In this document: positions 15,640 to 24,992 of the stretch, piece after piece
Layout: every line of letters begins with the position of its first letter
Numbering within the stretch: position 1 is the first letter of the stretch
Source of the DNA: CAYNHQ01 sp964397255
GTDB taxonomy: Bacteria; Bdellovibrionota_G; JALEGL01; DATDPG01
Reading direction: 5' to 3'
Length of the DNA stretch: 64,000 nucleotides
NCBI GenBank assembly: GCA_964397255.1
Contig: CAYNHQ010000004.1
Coordinates: forward strand, 124,001-188,000
The notes under the pieces: generated by a model
What the model was told of the DNA's origin: nothing
Databases searched by the model: none
The model's input: the letters and a program-made list of their open reading frames with translations, nothing else
Position numbers and translations under genes: made by a program

Positions 15640-16688
15640 GCGACCGCCTCGCGCAAATTGAACGATCCTTTGAGAAGTCTCTTTCGGGGACGAACGACCT
15701 CGATTCATTAGAACAACTCCGTGTAGATGTTTTAGGGAAAAAAGGGACACTCACGACCACTCTCCGATCGATTGGCAAACTGCCCGCGAAAGAGAGACCT
15801 CTTTTTGGCGAAAAAGTAAATGCTCTGCGGATGAAACTTGAAGAAAATCTGCGCCAAAAGAAAGAGAAGCTCGAAAACTCGGAAGAAGAAAAAAAGATTC
15901 GTGACGAAGCCATCGACGTCACCCTTCCGGGCCGGCAGCCGGCCCGCGGGAGCCTTCATCCGTTAAGCCAGATTGAAAAGAAAATCGTCACGATTTTTCG
16001 GTCACTCGGTTTTTCGGTCGCCGAAGGGCCCGACATCGAAACCGACTACTACAATTTTGAAGCGCTGAATTTCCCTAAAGATCATCCCGCCCGTGACATG
16101 CAAGACACGATTTTTGTCGAAGGGGGGCTTCTCCTACGAACGCACACGTCGCCCGTTCAAATTCGGACGATGGAGGTCAAACCCCCTCCTGTTCGAATTG
16201 TCATTCCAGGGCGTGTCTATCGTCATGACGATGATTCGACGCACTCTCCCGTCTTTCATCAGGTGGAAGGACTGTGTGTAGGAACCGATGTCACGTTCGC
16301 CCATCTCAAGGGAACGATCGAAGCCTTCATTCACATGATGTTCGGGAAAGAGATCAAAGCTCGTTTTCGCCCCAGCTTCTTTCCGTTTACGGAGCCGAGT
16401 GCGGAAGTCGACATGGCCTGCGGAAGTTGCAAAGGGAAGGGATGCCGTGTGTGCAAGCAGACTGGCTGGGTTGAAATTTTAGGCTGCGGAATGGTGGATC
16501 CAAATGTGTACGATTTTGTCGGCAAAGCGTGGAAAAAAAGAGGAGAGCCAAACCCCTACGATCCTGAAAAGATCAGCGGCTTTGCCTGGGGCATGGGCGT
16601 GGAGCGTGTAGCGATGGTGCTTCACGGCATCGACGACATCCGTCTCTTCTATGAAAATGACATCCGTTTTCTGGAGCAGTTCGAATGA
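15636..16688 (+). CDS. pheS: phenylalanine-tRNA ligase alpha subunit
   Basis: This 350-aa protein starts with GTG overlapping the rplT stop. An N-terminal coiled coil is followed by HPLSQIEKKIVTIFRSLGFSVAEGPDIETDYYNFEALNFPKDHPARDMQDT, seen here in pieces, then GRVYRHDDDSTHSPVFHQVEG (motif 2) and GFAWGMGVERVAM (motif 3). It pairs with PheT in an alpha2-beta2 enzyme charging tRNA-Phe. Confidence 0.97.
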   Translation: MSDRLAQIERSFEKSLSGTNDLDSLEQLRVDVLGKKGTLTTTLRSIGKLPAKERPLFGEKVNALRMKLEENLRQKKEKLENSEEEKKIRDEAIDVTLPGRQPARGSLHPLSQIEKKIVTIFRSLGFSVAEGPDIETDYYNFEALNFPKDHPARDMQDTIFVEGGLLLRTHTSPVQIRTMEVKPPPVRIVIPGRVYRHDDDSTHSPVFHQVEGLCVGTDVTFAHLKGTIEAFIHMMFGKEIKARFRPSFFPFTEPSAEVDMACGSCKGKGCRVCKQTGWVEILGCGMVDPNVYDFVGKAWKKRGEPNPYDPEKISGFAWGMGVERVAMVLHGIDDIRLFYENDIRFLEQFE

Positions 16689-19057
16689 AAATTCTATTGA
16701 GTTGGCTCCACGAAATGCTTCCGACAAAACCTTCGGCAGAGGAGGTGGCCAAGGCGTTGACGTCCGTGGGTGTCGAAGTGACAGACATTCAGCATCTCGC
16801 CAAAGGATTTGAAAAAGTTTCTGTCGCTCGGATTGAATCGATGCGACCCCATTCCAACGCGGATCGTCTGACTCTCTGCAAAGTGTTCGAAGGCTCGCAA
16901 ACACTCGACATTGTTTGTGGCGCGAAAAACATGAAAGAGGGAGATTACGTGGCTCTTGCTCATGAAGGAGCCCACCTTCCCAACGGCTTGACGATTAAAA
17001 AAGGGAAGATTCGGGGAGAAAACTCCGAAGGGATGCTCTGTTCGGAAAGTGAGCTGGGTCTTTCAGAAGAATCGGAAGGAATTTTAATTCTCTCCAAAGA
17101 AAATTTGGTTGGGACTGCGCTTGCAGATGTGTTGGGACGAAATGATTGGCTGTTGGAGCTCGAAATCGGCCCAAACCGTGGCGATTGTCTAAGTATCATG
17201 GGTGTAGCGCGCGAAGCCGCAGCGGCGCTTAAGATTACACCCAAACTTCCCCTGGCGCAGGGGGAGGGACCGAAAGAGAGCTCGCTTCGCGTGAATGTTC
17301 TCGACCGCGACGGGGCCCCTCGATTTACGATTCGTGCGCTCGAGGGAATCAAAGTCAAACCTTCATCGGATCTGATTCGCCGACGCTTGGAAACCTGCGG
17401 AATCCGATCCATTAATAATGTGGTGGATGTCACGAACTACGTCAGTCTTGAATGGGGGCAGCCAGAGCATGCCTTTGATGCGGCCAAAATCGTCGGAGGA
17501 CTTCAAGTTCGACGGGCCAAAAAGGGAGAAAAGATTCTCTGTCTGGACGGTGAAGAACGAGTTCTTGCAGACGAAGATATTGTTATTGCGGATGATGAAG
17601 GGCCGATCGGAATCGCGGGCGTGATGGGCGGAGCGCGAACGGCGGTCTCGGAGTCGACCACGTCGATTTGGTTGGAGACGGCTCATTTTAGTCCATCGGC
17701 GATTCGTCAAACATCAAAACGTTTAAATCTTCACACGGAAGCCTCTCATCGATTTGAGAGATCGGTAGACCCGGCCGCGACATGGGCGGCCTCTTCGCGC
17801 GCAGTAGCTCTGCTCTTACAACAGGCGGGAGGAAAAGAAGAAGGAAGTGTCGATATTCGAGCCAAGCCGATATCTCCCCGCCATATTGTTCTTCGAAAAG
17901 AAACACTTCGTCGAATCACAGGCGTGACGATTGCCGAAGCAGGCGAACCCCTTTCTCAAATCGGATTGCCCGTGGAAAAATTAGAAGAGGGATGGAAGGT
18001 CGAAATCCCCCCCCGCCGTCCCGATCTGGAGCGAGAGGTGGATTTGGTGGAAGAAGTGGCGCGCATTTACGGTTACGACAAAATTCCCGCTGCCATTCCT
18101 TCGCTCATGAGTGAACCGGAAGGGGGCTCTCTATTTGAGCAAGTTGATTCGATCAAGAACGCACTTTCTTCGGCGGGTCTCCGTGAGGTTCGAGGCTATA
18201 GTTTTGTTGGAGAAGAGGATGGCGGATTTGCTCTCTCGTCTTTAGGCAAAAGAGTCAGGATCGAAAATCCTTTATCGAGCGAAATGACGTTCATGCGCCA
18301 GTCGCTTTTTCCGTCGCTTCTCAAAGCTTGGAATGTGAGCCGGTCACATCAAGCGAAAGGAGCCAGACTTTACGAAATCGGGCATCTCTATGGCGCGGGC
18401 GAGGGCATGAACGATTCTCCGGCGAAGGAGGAGTTGCATCTGGCGGCCTTCGTTGCGGGCGAAATGGAAGGACAGGAGTGGTACCGAAAAGAACGAACGG
18501 CTCAATTTTTTGATCTCCGTGGAGTGATGGAGTTTTTGGCTGATCAGCTTCGTTGGGGAGGAGTTTCATTTGGCGGTGACGCAAGCTTCCCAGAGCTTCA
18601 TCCTGCGCAGTCGGCGGCGATTCTCTGGCGGAATCACCCCATCGGACGAATGGGTGTTCTCCACCCCCGATTGGCAAGAACGTGGGATGTCGGAAATGTA
18701 ATTCTCTTGGATCTTCATCTCGATCCTCTATTGGAAGGAGAAATTCCAAAAGTTCGTTACAAGCCTCTTTCACCGTTCCCACGAGTGGAACGAGATTTGG
18801 CTTTCATTCTTCCCAAGTCGACATCGGCCGAAAAAATTCCCGCGGAAATTCAAAAGCTCAAAGATCCTTTGTTGCGTTCTGTGAAGCTTTTTGACCTCTA
18901 TGAAGGAAAAGGGATCCCCTCGGGCGAAAAGAGTTTGGCCTACCGATTGACGTTCGGCCTGCCTGACCGCACCCTCACCGACGCCGAAATCGATGCCTCG
19001 GTCAAAAAGATGGTTGACACGATCACCAAATCCACCGGCGCCAAACTCCGAGCATAA
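16685..19057 (+). CDS. pheT: phenylalanine-tRNA ligase beta subunit
   Basis: The ATG overlaps the pheS stop (ATGA). The 790-aa protein has the N-terminal tRNA-binding OB domain (NADRLTLCKV, VCGAKNM), the B3/B4 editing domain, the B5 domain (EVDLVEEVARIYGYDKIP) and the C-terminal FDX-ACB domain (PRVERDLAFIL, SLAYRLTFGLPDRTLTD). Length and order are normal. It is the last gene of the thrS operon. Confidence 0.97.
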   Translation: MKILLSWLHEMLPTKPSAEEVAKALTSVGVEVTDIQHLAKGFEKVSVARIESMRPHSNADRLTLCKVFEGSQTLDIVCGAKNMKEGDYVALAHEGAHLPNGLTIKKGKIRGENSEGMLCSESELGLSEESEGILILSKENLVGTALADVLGRNDWLLELEIGPNRGDCLSIMGVAREAAAALKITPKLPLAQGEGPKESSLRVNVLDRDGAPRFTIRALEGIKVKPSSDLIRRRLETCGIRSINNVVDVTNYVSLEWGQPEHAFDAAKIVGGLQVRRAKKGEKILCLDGEERVLADEDIVIADDEGPIGIAGVMGGARTAVSESTTSIWLETAHFSPSAIRQTSKRLNLHTEASHRFERSVDPAATWAASSRAVALLLQQAGGKEEGSVDIRAKPISPRHIVLRKETLRRITGVTIAEAGEPLSQIGLPVEKLEEGWKVEIPPRRPDLEREVDLVEEVARIYGYDKIPAAIPSLMSEPEGGSLFEQVDSIKNALSSAGLREVRGYSFVGEEDGGFALSSLGKRVRIENPLSSEMTFMRQSLFPSLLKAWNVSRSHQAKGARLYEIGHLYGAGEGMNDSPAKEELHLAAFVAGEMEGQEWYRKERTAQFFDLRGVMEFLADQLRWGGVSFGGDASFPELHPAQSAAILWRNHPIGRMGVLHPRLARTWDVGNVILLDLHLDPLLEGEIPKVRYKPLSPFPRVERDLAFILPKSTSAEKIPAEIQKLKDPLLRSVKLFDLYEGKGIPSGEKSLAYRLTFGLPDRTLTDAEIDASVKKMVDTITKSTGAKLRA

Positions 19058-19096
19058 GTATATTGAACTTTTTAGAGAGTTTGGTTAAATAGCGCT

Positions 19097-20164
19097 ATGC
19101 GTCAATTTGGGATAGCTTTATTGTTTCTAGGGATACTCATCTCTCCCTACGCTGCTCGCGCTGCAAACCCAAAGAAAAATTTACCTATGACAGGGCCGCC
19201 TCCTGAGCCTCTTTCATCCGAAGAAATTGCAGCCGTAGACTCCTGGCTTCATGATCCAAGTAAGGGGATTGCCAACAACAATCGGTTGGTGGTTCCCGGA
19301 AGTTGGTCAACAACTTTGCGGCGGAACGTTGTTAAAGTGGGAATGAATCAGGGGATCACAAATGCCGAAGATGCAATGGCAGCACTGGAACAGAGGGTAG
19401 ATTTCGATAGAATACCCGATGTAAGAAAAAGGGTGTTTGAGTTTTTTCAAAAAATGTTTACCGCAGAGCAACGGCTCATACCGGTGGATCCGATCCTGAA
19501 TAATTCTTCTCTCATACAATCCAATGGAGATTCAAAGCTTTCGGTATTTATCGAAGGATCGCGTTCGTTCAAAAGCCCCATTGTGAAAGAAACCGCTCAG
19601 GCAAACTACGTTGCAGATCTTTTAAAATGGAATGAATCCCTATCACCGGGAAATATGGCATCTGTAATCGGCGATCTTGAAGAATTTCATGCGTCTGCAT
19701 TTCCGAACTACACCAAGGGACTAGAAATCGCAGCTGAAGACAAACAGCGACAAAAATATTTGAAAGCCGTGACGAAGCTATTCGCATACTTCTATAAGCA
19801 GTCACCGGAATATATTGCGGCAGTCAGGACCTTGTTGGACAAGAGATGCGCCACATTTCTCAGGTGGGGAGGGAAGGTGTCCTTTATTGCCGGACTATTA
19901 GTCATGTCGTGGGAACTGGGAGGAGATGTTGTCGAAGCTTCGGAAGGAGACGTGAGGCCACTTGTCTCTGACAGTGCTGATGCCGCCATTCCGGGGGGGA
20001 GTTTTCTTCTGAAAAAAGCGTGGCGGGAGTTTAGAGCCTGGTGTGAGGAGGTGGGACAGCACCTGCGCCTGGGTGAATATGGGAATTTAGAAATTGAAGG
20101 CTATACGTACGATTCGAGAGATTGTGAAAGAGTCAACGACCCGTCCGCATGGAGAGGACGATAG
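19097..20164 (+). CDS. secreted protein of unknown function, 355 aa
   Basis: The signal peptide MRQFGIALLFLGILISPYAARA precedes a soluble, largely helical protein. One more hydrophobic stretch (SFIAGLLVMSWELGG) lies near residue 265. No known domain is recognised. It begins 39 bp after pheT, and its 3' end overlaps the convergent permease gene by 32 bp. In related phyla this position after pheT is often held by ihfA; here it is not. Confidence 0.7.
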   Translation: MRQFGIALLFLGILISPYAARAANPKKNLPMTGPPPEPLSSEEIAAVDSWLHDPSKGIANNNRLVVPGSWSTTLRRNVVKVGMNQGITNAEDAMAALEQRVDFDRIPDVRKRVFEFFQKMFTAEQRLIPVDPILNNSSLIQSNGDSKLSVFIEGSRSFKSPIVKETAQANYVADLLKWNESLSPGNMASVIGDLEEFHASAFPNYTKGLEIAAEDKQRQKYLKAVTKLFAYFYKQSPEYIAAVRTLLDKRCATFLRWGGKVSFIAGLLVMSWELGGDVVEASEGDVRPLVSDSADAAIPGGSFLLKKAWREFRAWCEEVGQHLRLGEYGNLEIEGYTYDSRDCERVNDPSAWRGR

Positions 20165-20984
20165 CGCCGAGGAAAAGAAGAAAGGCGCCGGCGATTCCTT
20201 TCCAAGAGAGAGATTCGGAAAGAAGAAAATAGCCGAAAAGAAGCGACAGGGGTCCCTTCACATTTGAAAAAATGGCAGCGGGAAGAACCCCCGCCAAACC
20301 GATGCCCCGATTCCAAAACATGAACCCAATTCCCGTCGGAACCGTTCCAAGCCAGAGAAGAAGCGAGAGATTTTTAAGTGTGAGAGCCTGCGGAAGGTGA
20401 AAACTGTCTCCGGTGAAAAGCATGTATGCGCAAATGAGAAGTGCTCCGATGCCTTGACCCCAAATGGAATTTCCAATCAGGCGTTCGCGATGGCGGGCGA
20501 CCCAAATATTGCCGATGGAGAACGAAAGATTGCTCAAAAGAATCAGGCCGACACCGATAGAGAGAAAATGAGCTTCAAGGGTTTGGTGAAACACTTGTGG
20601 AGGAATGGCGAGGAGGCCACCCGCAATGGAGAGAAGTATCGCGATTCCGCCGCTCAAACTTGGAGAAACGACACCAAATGGAATTCCAAGGAGGTAATGA
20701 CTTAACGGTGTCAGGAGAGTGAGAGTTCCGACAACGCCGCTGGGAAGATAGGCCAGCGAATGAATATAAAGGAGATAGGTAAGGGCGAACTCGAAGAGGC
20801 CGATGAGAAGCGCCGGAATGAATTGGAATCTTCGAATCTCTCGCCGGTAGATGAAGGCGGCGGTAAGAAAGCCGAGACCCAGTCGATAAAAAGCAAGCTG
20901 GCTCGGATGGAAGCCGGCCAGGGCCATCTTCGCCAGGGCAAACGAAAACCCCCAGATGAGGGCCGTAACAGCCAGAAAATACAT
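20133..20984 (-). CDS. EamA-family (drug/metabolite transporter) permease
   Basis: This 283-aa protein has about ten hydrophobic helices arranged as two EamA repeats. The first begins ALIWGFSFALAKMAL with the family's GxxF motif, and the second has GTVPTGIGFMFWNRGI and SLLFGYFLLSESLSWKGIAGAFLLFLG, the conserved E and GxxLI-type end, seen in segments. It is an inner-membrane exporter or importer of small metabolites; the substrate cannot be told from sequence. It converges on the preceding gene. Confidence 0.88.
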   Translation of the reverse strand: MYFLAVTALIWGFSFALAKMALAGFHPSQLAFYRLGLGFLTAAFIYRREIRRFQFIPALLIGLFEFALTYLLYIHSLAYLPSGVVGTLTLLTPLSHYLLGIPFGVVSPSLSGGIAILLSIAGGLLAIPPQVFHQTLEAHFLSIGVGLILLSNLSFSIGNIWVARHRERLIGNSIWGQGIGALLICAYMLFTGDSFHLPQALTLKNLSLLLWLGTVPTGIGFMFWNRGIGLAGVLPAAIFSNVKGPLSLLFGYFLLSESLSWKGIAGAFLLFLGAIVLSMRTGR

Positions 20985-21104
20985 GCCGTCACTATGCCCG
21001 TTAGCCCATTTTCATTCCATGGTTGACGAGAGGGGGGACGATTGGTAGCCTGCATCCGGTTGAACTTCAGTCTTGCAAACATTAACTAAGGGGCTGAACT
21101 TGTT

Positions 21105-21488
21105 ATGAAAACATCGATTTCGGAAAAGCTCTTTTATAAAATTGGGGAAGTTGCGACCCTTACAGAACTGGAACCCTACGTTCTTCGATATTGGGAAGGG
21201 GAGTTTAACTTCAAACTGACGAAGTCGAAAAATAATCAGCGTCTTTATCAACGAAAAGACATCGATCAGATTCAACGCATTAAAACGCTTCTTTATGGCG
21301 AGAAGTTCACGATCGCCGGAGCAAAAAAGCGCCTTCGTGAAATGAACAAGAAGAAAGGTGAAAACGGTCAAATGGCATTGGCTCTTCCCCCGTCCATCGA
21401 GCGAAAGGTGGTCGAACGAAGAGAGCAGCTTCTCGAAATTCGTCGTGAGGTTCAATCCATACTGGAGGCGCTGGAGCCTACGAATTGA
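21105..21488 (+). CDS. MerR-family transcriptional regulator
   Basis: This 127-aa protein has the MerR winged helix-turn-helix (FYKIGEVATLTELEPYVLRYWE, QRLYQRKDIDQIQRIKTLL, FTIAGAKKRLRE) and then a coiled-coil dimerisation region. No metal-binding Cys is seen, so it belongs to the sensor-less class. A similar gene typically follows pheT-ihfA in deltaproteobacteria-like genomes. Its stop overlaps the iscS start, which ties it to the iron-sulfur cluster genes. Confidence 0.9.
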   Translation: MKTSISEKLFYKIGEVATLTELEPYVLRYWEGEFNFKLTKSKNNQRLYQRKDIDQIQRIKTLLYGEKFTIAGAKKRLREMNKKKGENGQMALALPPSIERKVVERREQLLEIRREVQSILEALEPTN

Positions 21489-22669
21489 AACTGCCGGTCT
21501 ACCTCGACCACCATGCCACGACCCCATGCGATCCACGGGTCCTGGAGAGGATGACCCCCTTCTTCACTGAACAATTTAGCAACCCATCAAGTCCCTACGA
21601 ATCGGGGAAAAAAGTTCGAACTGCCGTCGAAAATGCGCGCGAAGAAGTCGCTCAATTGATCGGCGCCGAAGGCCGGGAGATTTGTTTCACGAGCGGTGCC
21701 ACAGAATCGAACAACCTGGCTCTTATGGGCGCCTTTTCCGCCTATCGCGAAAAGGGAAACGAGATTATTACCGCCACCACGGAACACAAAGCAGTCCTCG
21801 ATACACTGAAAGCTCTAGAAGATGCAGGTGCTAAGGTCATGTATCTTCCTGTGGATAAGTACGGACAGGTATCTCCCGATGAAGTTCGAAAGGCGATCAC
21901 CAGGAAAACCATTTTGGTTTCCATCATGTTTGCCAACAATGAAATTGGAACGATTCAACCGATTAAAGAAATAGGAAAAGTCACAAAAGAAAAAAACGTC
22001 CTTTTCCATTCTGATGCCGCCCAAGCCGTCGGGAAGATTCCTGTGGATGTAAACCAATGTGAAATTGATCTTCTTTCGATTTCGGCTCACAAAATCTATG
22101 GTCCCAAGGGAATCGGTGCACTTTACGTCAGAGGAAAGAACCCTCGGGTGAGACTTTCTCCCTTTATTCATGGTGGAGGCCACGAGAGGGGACTTCGATC
22201 GGGAACACTTAATGCCCCCGGCATTGTCGGCCTGGGTGCCGCCGCGGCCATCGCTATCGAAAATATGAAAGAAGAAGGAGAGCGAATCGGAAAACTTCGT
22301 GATCACCTACAGGAAACGATTTTTTCCAAAACCAAGAACGCCTATGTCAACGGTCACCCGACCAACCGCCTCCCGAACAACCTCAGTATTAGCTTTGATG
22401 ATGTCGCGCGCGAATCTTTTCTCTCCTGCTTTGAGGGAATCGAAGTGTCTTCGGGCTCGGCCTGTTCGTCGGCAAATGTGGAGCCATCCCATGTTCTCAA
22501 AGCCATCGGTCTTGCCGATGCCAGGGCGCTAGGTACACTTCGATTCGGCCTGGGTCGTTTTACCACCCAAGAAGAAATCGACTTTGCGGCAAAACGTGTC
22601 ATCGAAACGATTGCGACCCTTCGAAGTCATTCCCCATTCTGGAAAAATGGGGAAAGAATTGGTACATAA
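21485..22669 (+). CDS. iscS: cysteine desulfurase (NifS/IscS)
   Basis: The TTG start overlaps the merR stop (TTGA). The 394-aa PLP enzyme has YLDHHATTPCDPRVLE, FTSGATESNNLAL, FHSDAAQAVGK, the PLP-lysine motif SISAHKIYGPKG and the active-site cysteine loop SSGSACSS. It frees sulfur from cysteine for Fe-S cluster assembly. No iscU or iscR is adjacent; a Rieske protein and a thioredoxin-like protein follow. Confidence 0.95.
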   Translation: MKLPVYLDHHATTPCDPRVLERMTPFFTEQFSNPSSPYESGKKVRTAVENAREEVAQLIGAEGREICFTSGATESNNLALMGAFSAYREKGNEIITATTEHKAVLDTLKALEDAGAKVMYLPVDKYGQVSPDEVRKAITRKTILVSIMFANNEIGTIQPIKEIGKVTKEKNVLFHSDAAQAVGKIPVDVNQCEIDLLSISAHKIYGPKGIGALYVRGKNPRVRLSPFIHGGGHERGLRSGTLNAPGIVGLGAAAAIAIENMKEEGERIGKLRDHLQETIFSKTKNAYVNGHPTNRLPNNLSISFDDVARESFLSCFEGIEVSSGSACSSANVEPSHVLKAIGLADARALGTLRFGLGRFTTQEEIDFAAKRVIETIATLRSHSPFWKNGERIGT

Positions 22670-22674
22670 GCCAT

Positions 22675-22977
22675 ATGGCATTTCAAAAAATTGCAGCTAC
22701 AAGTGAGCTGGCTCCTGGAAGTTCCAAAATGGTCACGGTGGAAGGGCGCGAAATCGCTCTTTTTCACGTCGATGGAAAATTTTTCGCCATTGAAAATTCC
22801 TGTGCTCATCGCGGAGGGCCATTGGCGGAGGGTGCGATCGAAGGATGTATCGTCACGTGCCCCTGGCATGGGTACAAATTTGATGTCGCTTCTGGAAAGT
22901 CGATATCTCATCCTTTGTCTTCTGTCGGATGTTTTACGGTGAAGGTGGAAGGTCAAGATATCTGGGTGGAAGTCTAA
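22675..22977 (+). CDS. Rieske [2Fe-2S] ferredoxin-like protein
   Basis: This 100-aa soluble protein has both Rieske ligand motifs, CAHRGGPLAEG and CPWHGYKFD, which hold the cluster through two Cys and two His. It resembles the small Rieske ferredoxins of the NirD/BphF type. It starts 5 bp after iscS, suggesting that it receives its cluster from that system. Its redox partner is unknown. Confidence 0.92.
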   Translation: MAFQKIAATSELAPGSSKMVTVEGREIALFHVDGKFFAIENSCAHRGGPLAEGAIEGCIVTCPWHGYKFDVASGKSISHPLSSVGCFTVKVEGQDIWVEV

Positions 22978-23444
22978 TGTCGGCTCTCTCTCCAGGAATG
23001 AAAGCACCTTTTTCAGGTATCGTCCCGCCAATTCAGCCGAACGAAGTGGGAGTGATCACATTTTATAAAGAAACCTGTCCCACTTGCATGCTCGGGCTTC
23101 CCTATATCGAAAAGCTTTATCTGCATCATCGGAATGATTCGAACATTAAATTCCTCGCCGTGGCCCAGGAAGATAGAGCCGGAGCCGATCGATTTTCAAA
23201 ACAGTTCGGAATCACCATGCCAACCTCCCTCGACTCCAAACCTTATAGCGCTTCCGACCAATATGGCCTCACGAATGTTCCGACGACATTTTTGGTACGT
23301 GGAGATGGAACGATCGAACAAACCACTGTTGGGTTTATAAAGAAAGATTACGAAACGCTCGCTCAAAAATTAGCGGCTTTTACGAAAAAATCGCCCGCTC
23401 CGATCTTTCAGGGAGTGACTGTACCGGAGCTCAAGCCTGGTTGA
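22977..23444 (+). CDS. thioredoxin-fold protein with CPTC motif
   Basis: The ATG overlaps the Rieske stop (TAATG). The 155-aa protein has the AhpC/TlpA-like layout: PGMKAPFSGIVPP, VGVITFYKETCPTCMLGLPYIEKL with a CPTC redox pair, and NVPTTFLVRGDGTI with the cis-proline. No signal peptide is seen, so it is probably cytoplasmic. It is likely a thiol reductant of the iscS-Rieske cluster. Confidence 0.88.
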   Translation: MSALSPGMKAPFSGIVPPIQPNEVGVITFYKETCPTCMLGLPYIEKLYLHHRNDSNIKFLAVAQEDRAGADRFSKQFGITMPTSLDSKPYSASDQYGLTNVPTTFLVRGDGTIEQTTVGFIKKDYETLAQKLAAFTKKSPAPIFQGVTVPELKPG

Positions 23445-23457
23445 GGCTCTCGCAACG

Positions 23458-23474
23458 TGGCCTAGGTTAGGCCA
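23458..23474 (+). promoter_or_regulatory. hairpin directly before a start codon
   Basis: The arms TGGCCTA and TAGGCCA are exact inverse complements around GGT, and the ATG of the next gene begins at the following base. The only possible ribosome site (TAGG) lies in the hairpin, so folding would hide it. Confidence 0.4.
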
Positions 23475-24071
23475 ATGATCATAGGTCTCGTTCTCTTTTT
23501 AGCTCAATCTTTTGCTATTCATAACGGGGATCTCCTATTTCTTCATCTCGACTGCGTTCCTCTCTGCGGCGCTATTGAAGATGTCACCAAGCGACAGTTT
23601 CATGTCTCAGGTCCCGATTTGAGCCACGTGGGAGTTGTCGCGAAGGAGAAAGAAGAATGGGTGGTCTACGAAGCCTGGGATGGTGTTCAGCGGACGCCGC
23701 TTTCAACATTTCTCTCGCGTGTGAAATCAAAAAAAGATTGGCATCTTGCACGAGTCAAAGATCCTAAGACCATTGGTCCCGCGCTGGCGTTTGTTCGGGG
23801 GCAAGTCGGAAAGCCATATGATGACGACTTCATTAAAGACAATGGAAAATTTTACTGCTCGGAACTGGTGGCCGATGCTTTTCACTTTGAATACCATCCG
23901 ATGTTTTATGGGGACCCGAGTAACTCAAATGATGCTTCGTGGAAGATTTGGTCGGAATATTTTTCCAAGAGAAATCGATCCGTCCCCCAAAATCAGCCGG
24001 GTGTGAGCCCTCTTGGAATTTGGCTGGATCCGAAATTGATTCAGGTTAAGAAGGAAAGTGTTCGGAAATGA
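23475..24071 (+). CDS. YiiX/YebB-like permuted NlpC/P60 cysteine peptidase/amidase
   Basis: After a short hydrophobic N-terminus that may act as a signal peptide, the protein has LSHVGVV (His) and GKPYDDDFIKDNGKFYCSELV (catalytic Cys in YCSEL), the circularly permuted papain-like fold of the YiiX family. These enzymes act on peptidoglycan or lipids in the envelope. The 3' end overlaps the convergent glycosyltransferase gene by 26 bp. Confidence 0.82.
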   Translation: MIIGLVLFLAQSFAIHNGDLLFLHLDCVPLCGAIEDVTKRQFHVSGPDLSHVGVVAKEKEEWVVYEAWDGVQRTPLSTFLSRVKSKKDWHLARVKDPKTIGPALAFVRGQVGKPYDDDFIKDNGKFYCSELVADAFHFEYHPMFYGDPSNSNDASWKIWSEYFSKRNRSVPQNQPGVSPLGIWLDPKLIQVKKESVRK

Positions 24072-24987
24072 TGTAAGTGGGACGTTGTTTGACCTCGATG
24101 TAAATGCGGCCGAGGTACTCGCCGATGATTCCAAGAATGATGAGAAAAATTCCCCCCAAGAAAAATACTCCCACCGCGAGGGAGGCCAGACCGGGTGTTT
24201 CTGTGGCGTAGTGTCCGAAAATGGGAAATCGAAAAATTCGGTGAATCACGAAGAAGATACCCACAAGAAATGAGGGGATGGCGATAGCAAAGCCGAGGAA
24301 CGAGGCGAGTCGAAGAGGCAAAAGCGAAAACCCAAATATTCCGTCGAATGCCAAGCCAAACAATTTGGACCAAGAATATTTTGTTTCTCCTCCGGCGCGT
24401 GGTGGGCGGTCGTATGGTATACCGATTTGTTTGAATCCCGCGAAGGCGCGCAATCCTCTGACAAATCGAATCCGTTCCGGAAGCTCATGTTTAAGAACGT
24501 TGACGACTTTCCGATCCATCAAGCAAAAGTCTCCCGAGTCGACGGGAATTTCCACATCGCTCATTCTCGAAAGAATCCGGTAAAATAATTGATAGAGAAC
24601 TTGTTTTTCCGTCGATTCTGCGCGAGAGGCTCGGACGGCGTACACGACTTCGTACCCTTCCCTCCACTTTTCAATCAGCCGAGAGAGCTCTTCCGGAGGA
24701 TCCTGCAGATCGGAATCCATGATTACGACCGCGTCTCCCTTGGAATGCTCAATGCCCGCAGAAACGGCGGCCTGGTGGCCGAAATTTCGTGAAAACGAAA
24801 TGATCCGAATACGGGAATCCTTCTCTGCCCTTTCTTTTAATAAGTGGAGGGACTGATCTTGCGAGCCATCATTTACAAAAATCAGTTCGACGGTCTCATT
24901 CCATCCTTTCGCCACCGCCACTAATCGGTCATAGAGGCTCGGTATACAGGCTGCCTCATTATAGATAGGGAGGACGATGGAAAGCAT
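24046..24987 (-). CDS. family 2 glycosyltransferase (GtrB/DPM1-like) with C-terminal membrane helices
   Basis: The GT-A domain is clear: SIVLPIYNEAACIPSLY, IFVNDGSQDQSL, RNFGHQAAVSAGIEHSKGD and MDSDLQDPPE with the DxD metal motif. Two hydrophobic helices follow near the C-terminus. Such enzymes load a sugar onto a polyprenyl phosphate at the inner membrane. The next gene starts 5 bp upstream on the same strand, so the two form an operon. Confidence 0.92.
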   Translation of the reverse strand: MLSIVLPIYNEAACIPSLYDRLVAVAKGWNETVELIFVNDGSQDQSLHLLKERAEKDSRIRIISFSRNFGHQAAVSAGIEHSKGDAVVIMDSDLQDPPEELSRLIEKWREGYEVVYAVRASRAESTEKQVLYQLFYRILSRMSDVEIPVDSGDFCLMDRKVVNVLKHELPERIRFVRGLRAFAGFKQIGIPYDRPPRAGGETKYSWSKLFGLAFDGIFGFSLLPLRLASFLGFAIAIPSFLVGIFFVIHRIFRFPIFGHYATETPGLASLAVGVFFLGGIFLIILGIIGEYLGRIYIEVKQRPTYIISEHFPS

Positions 24988-24992
24988 GGGTG

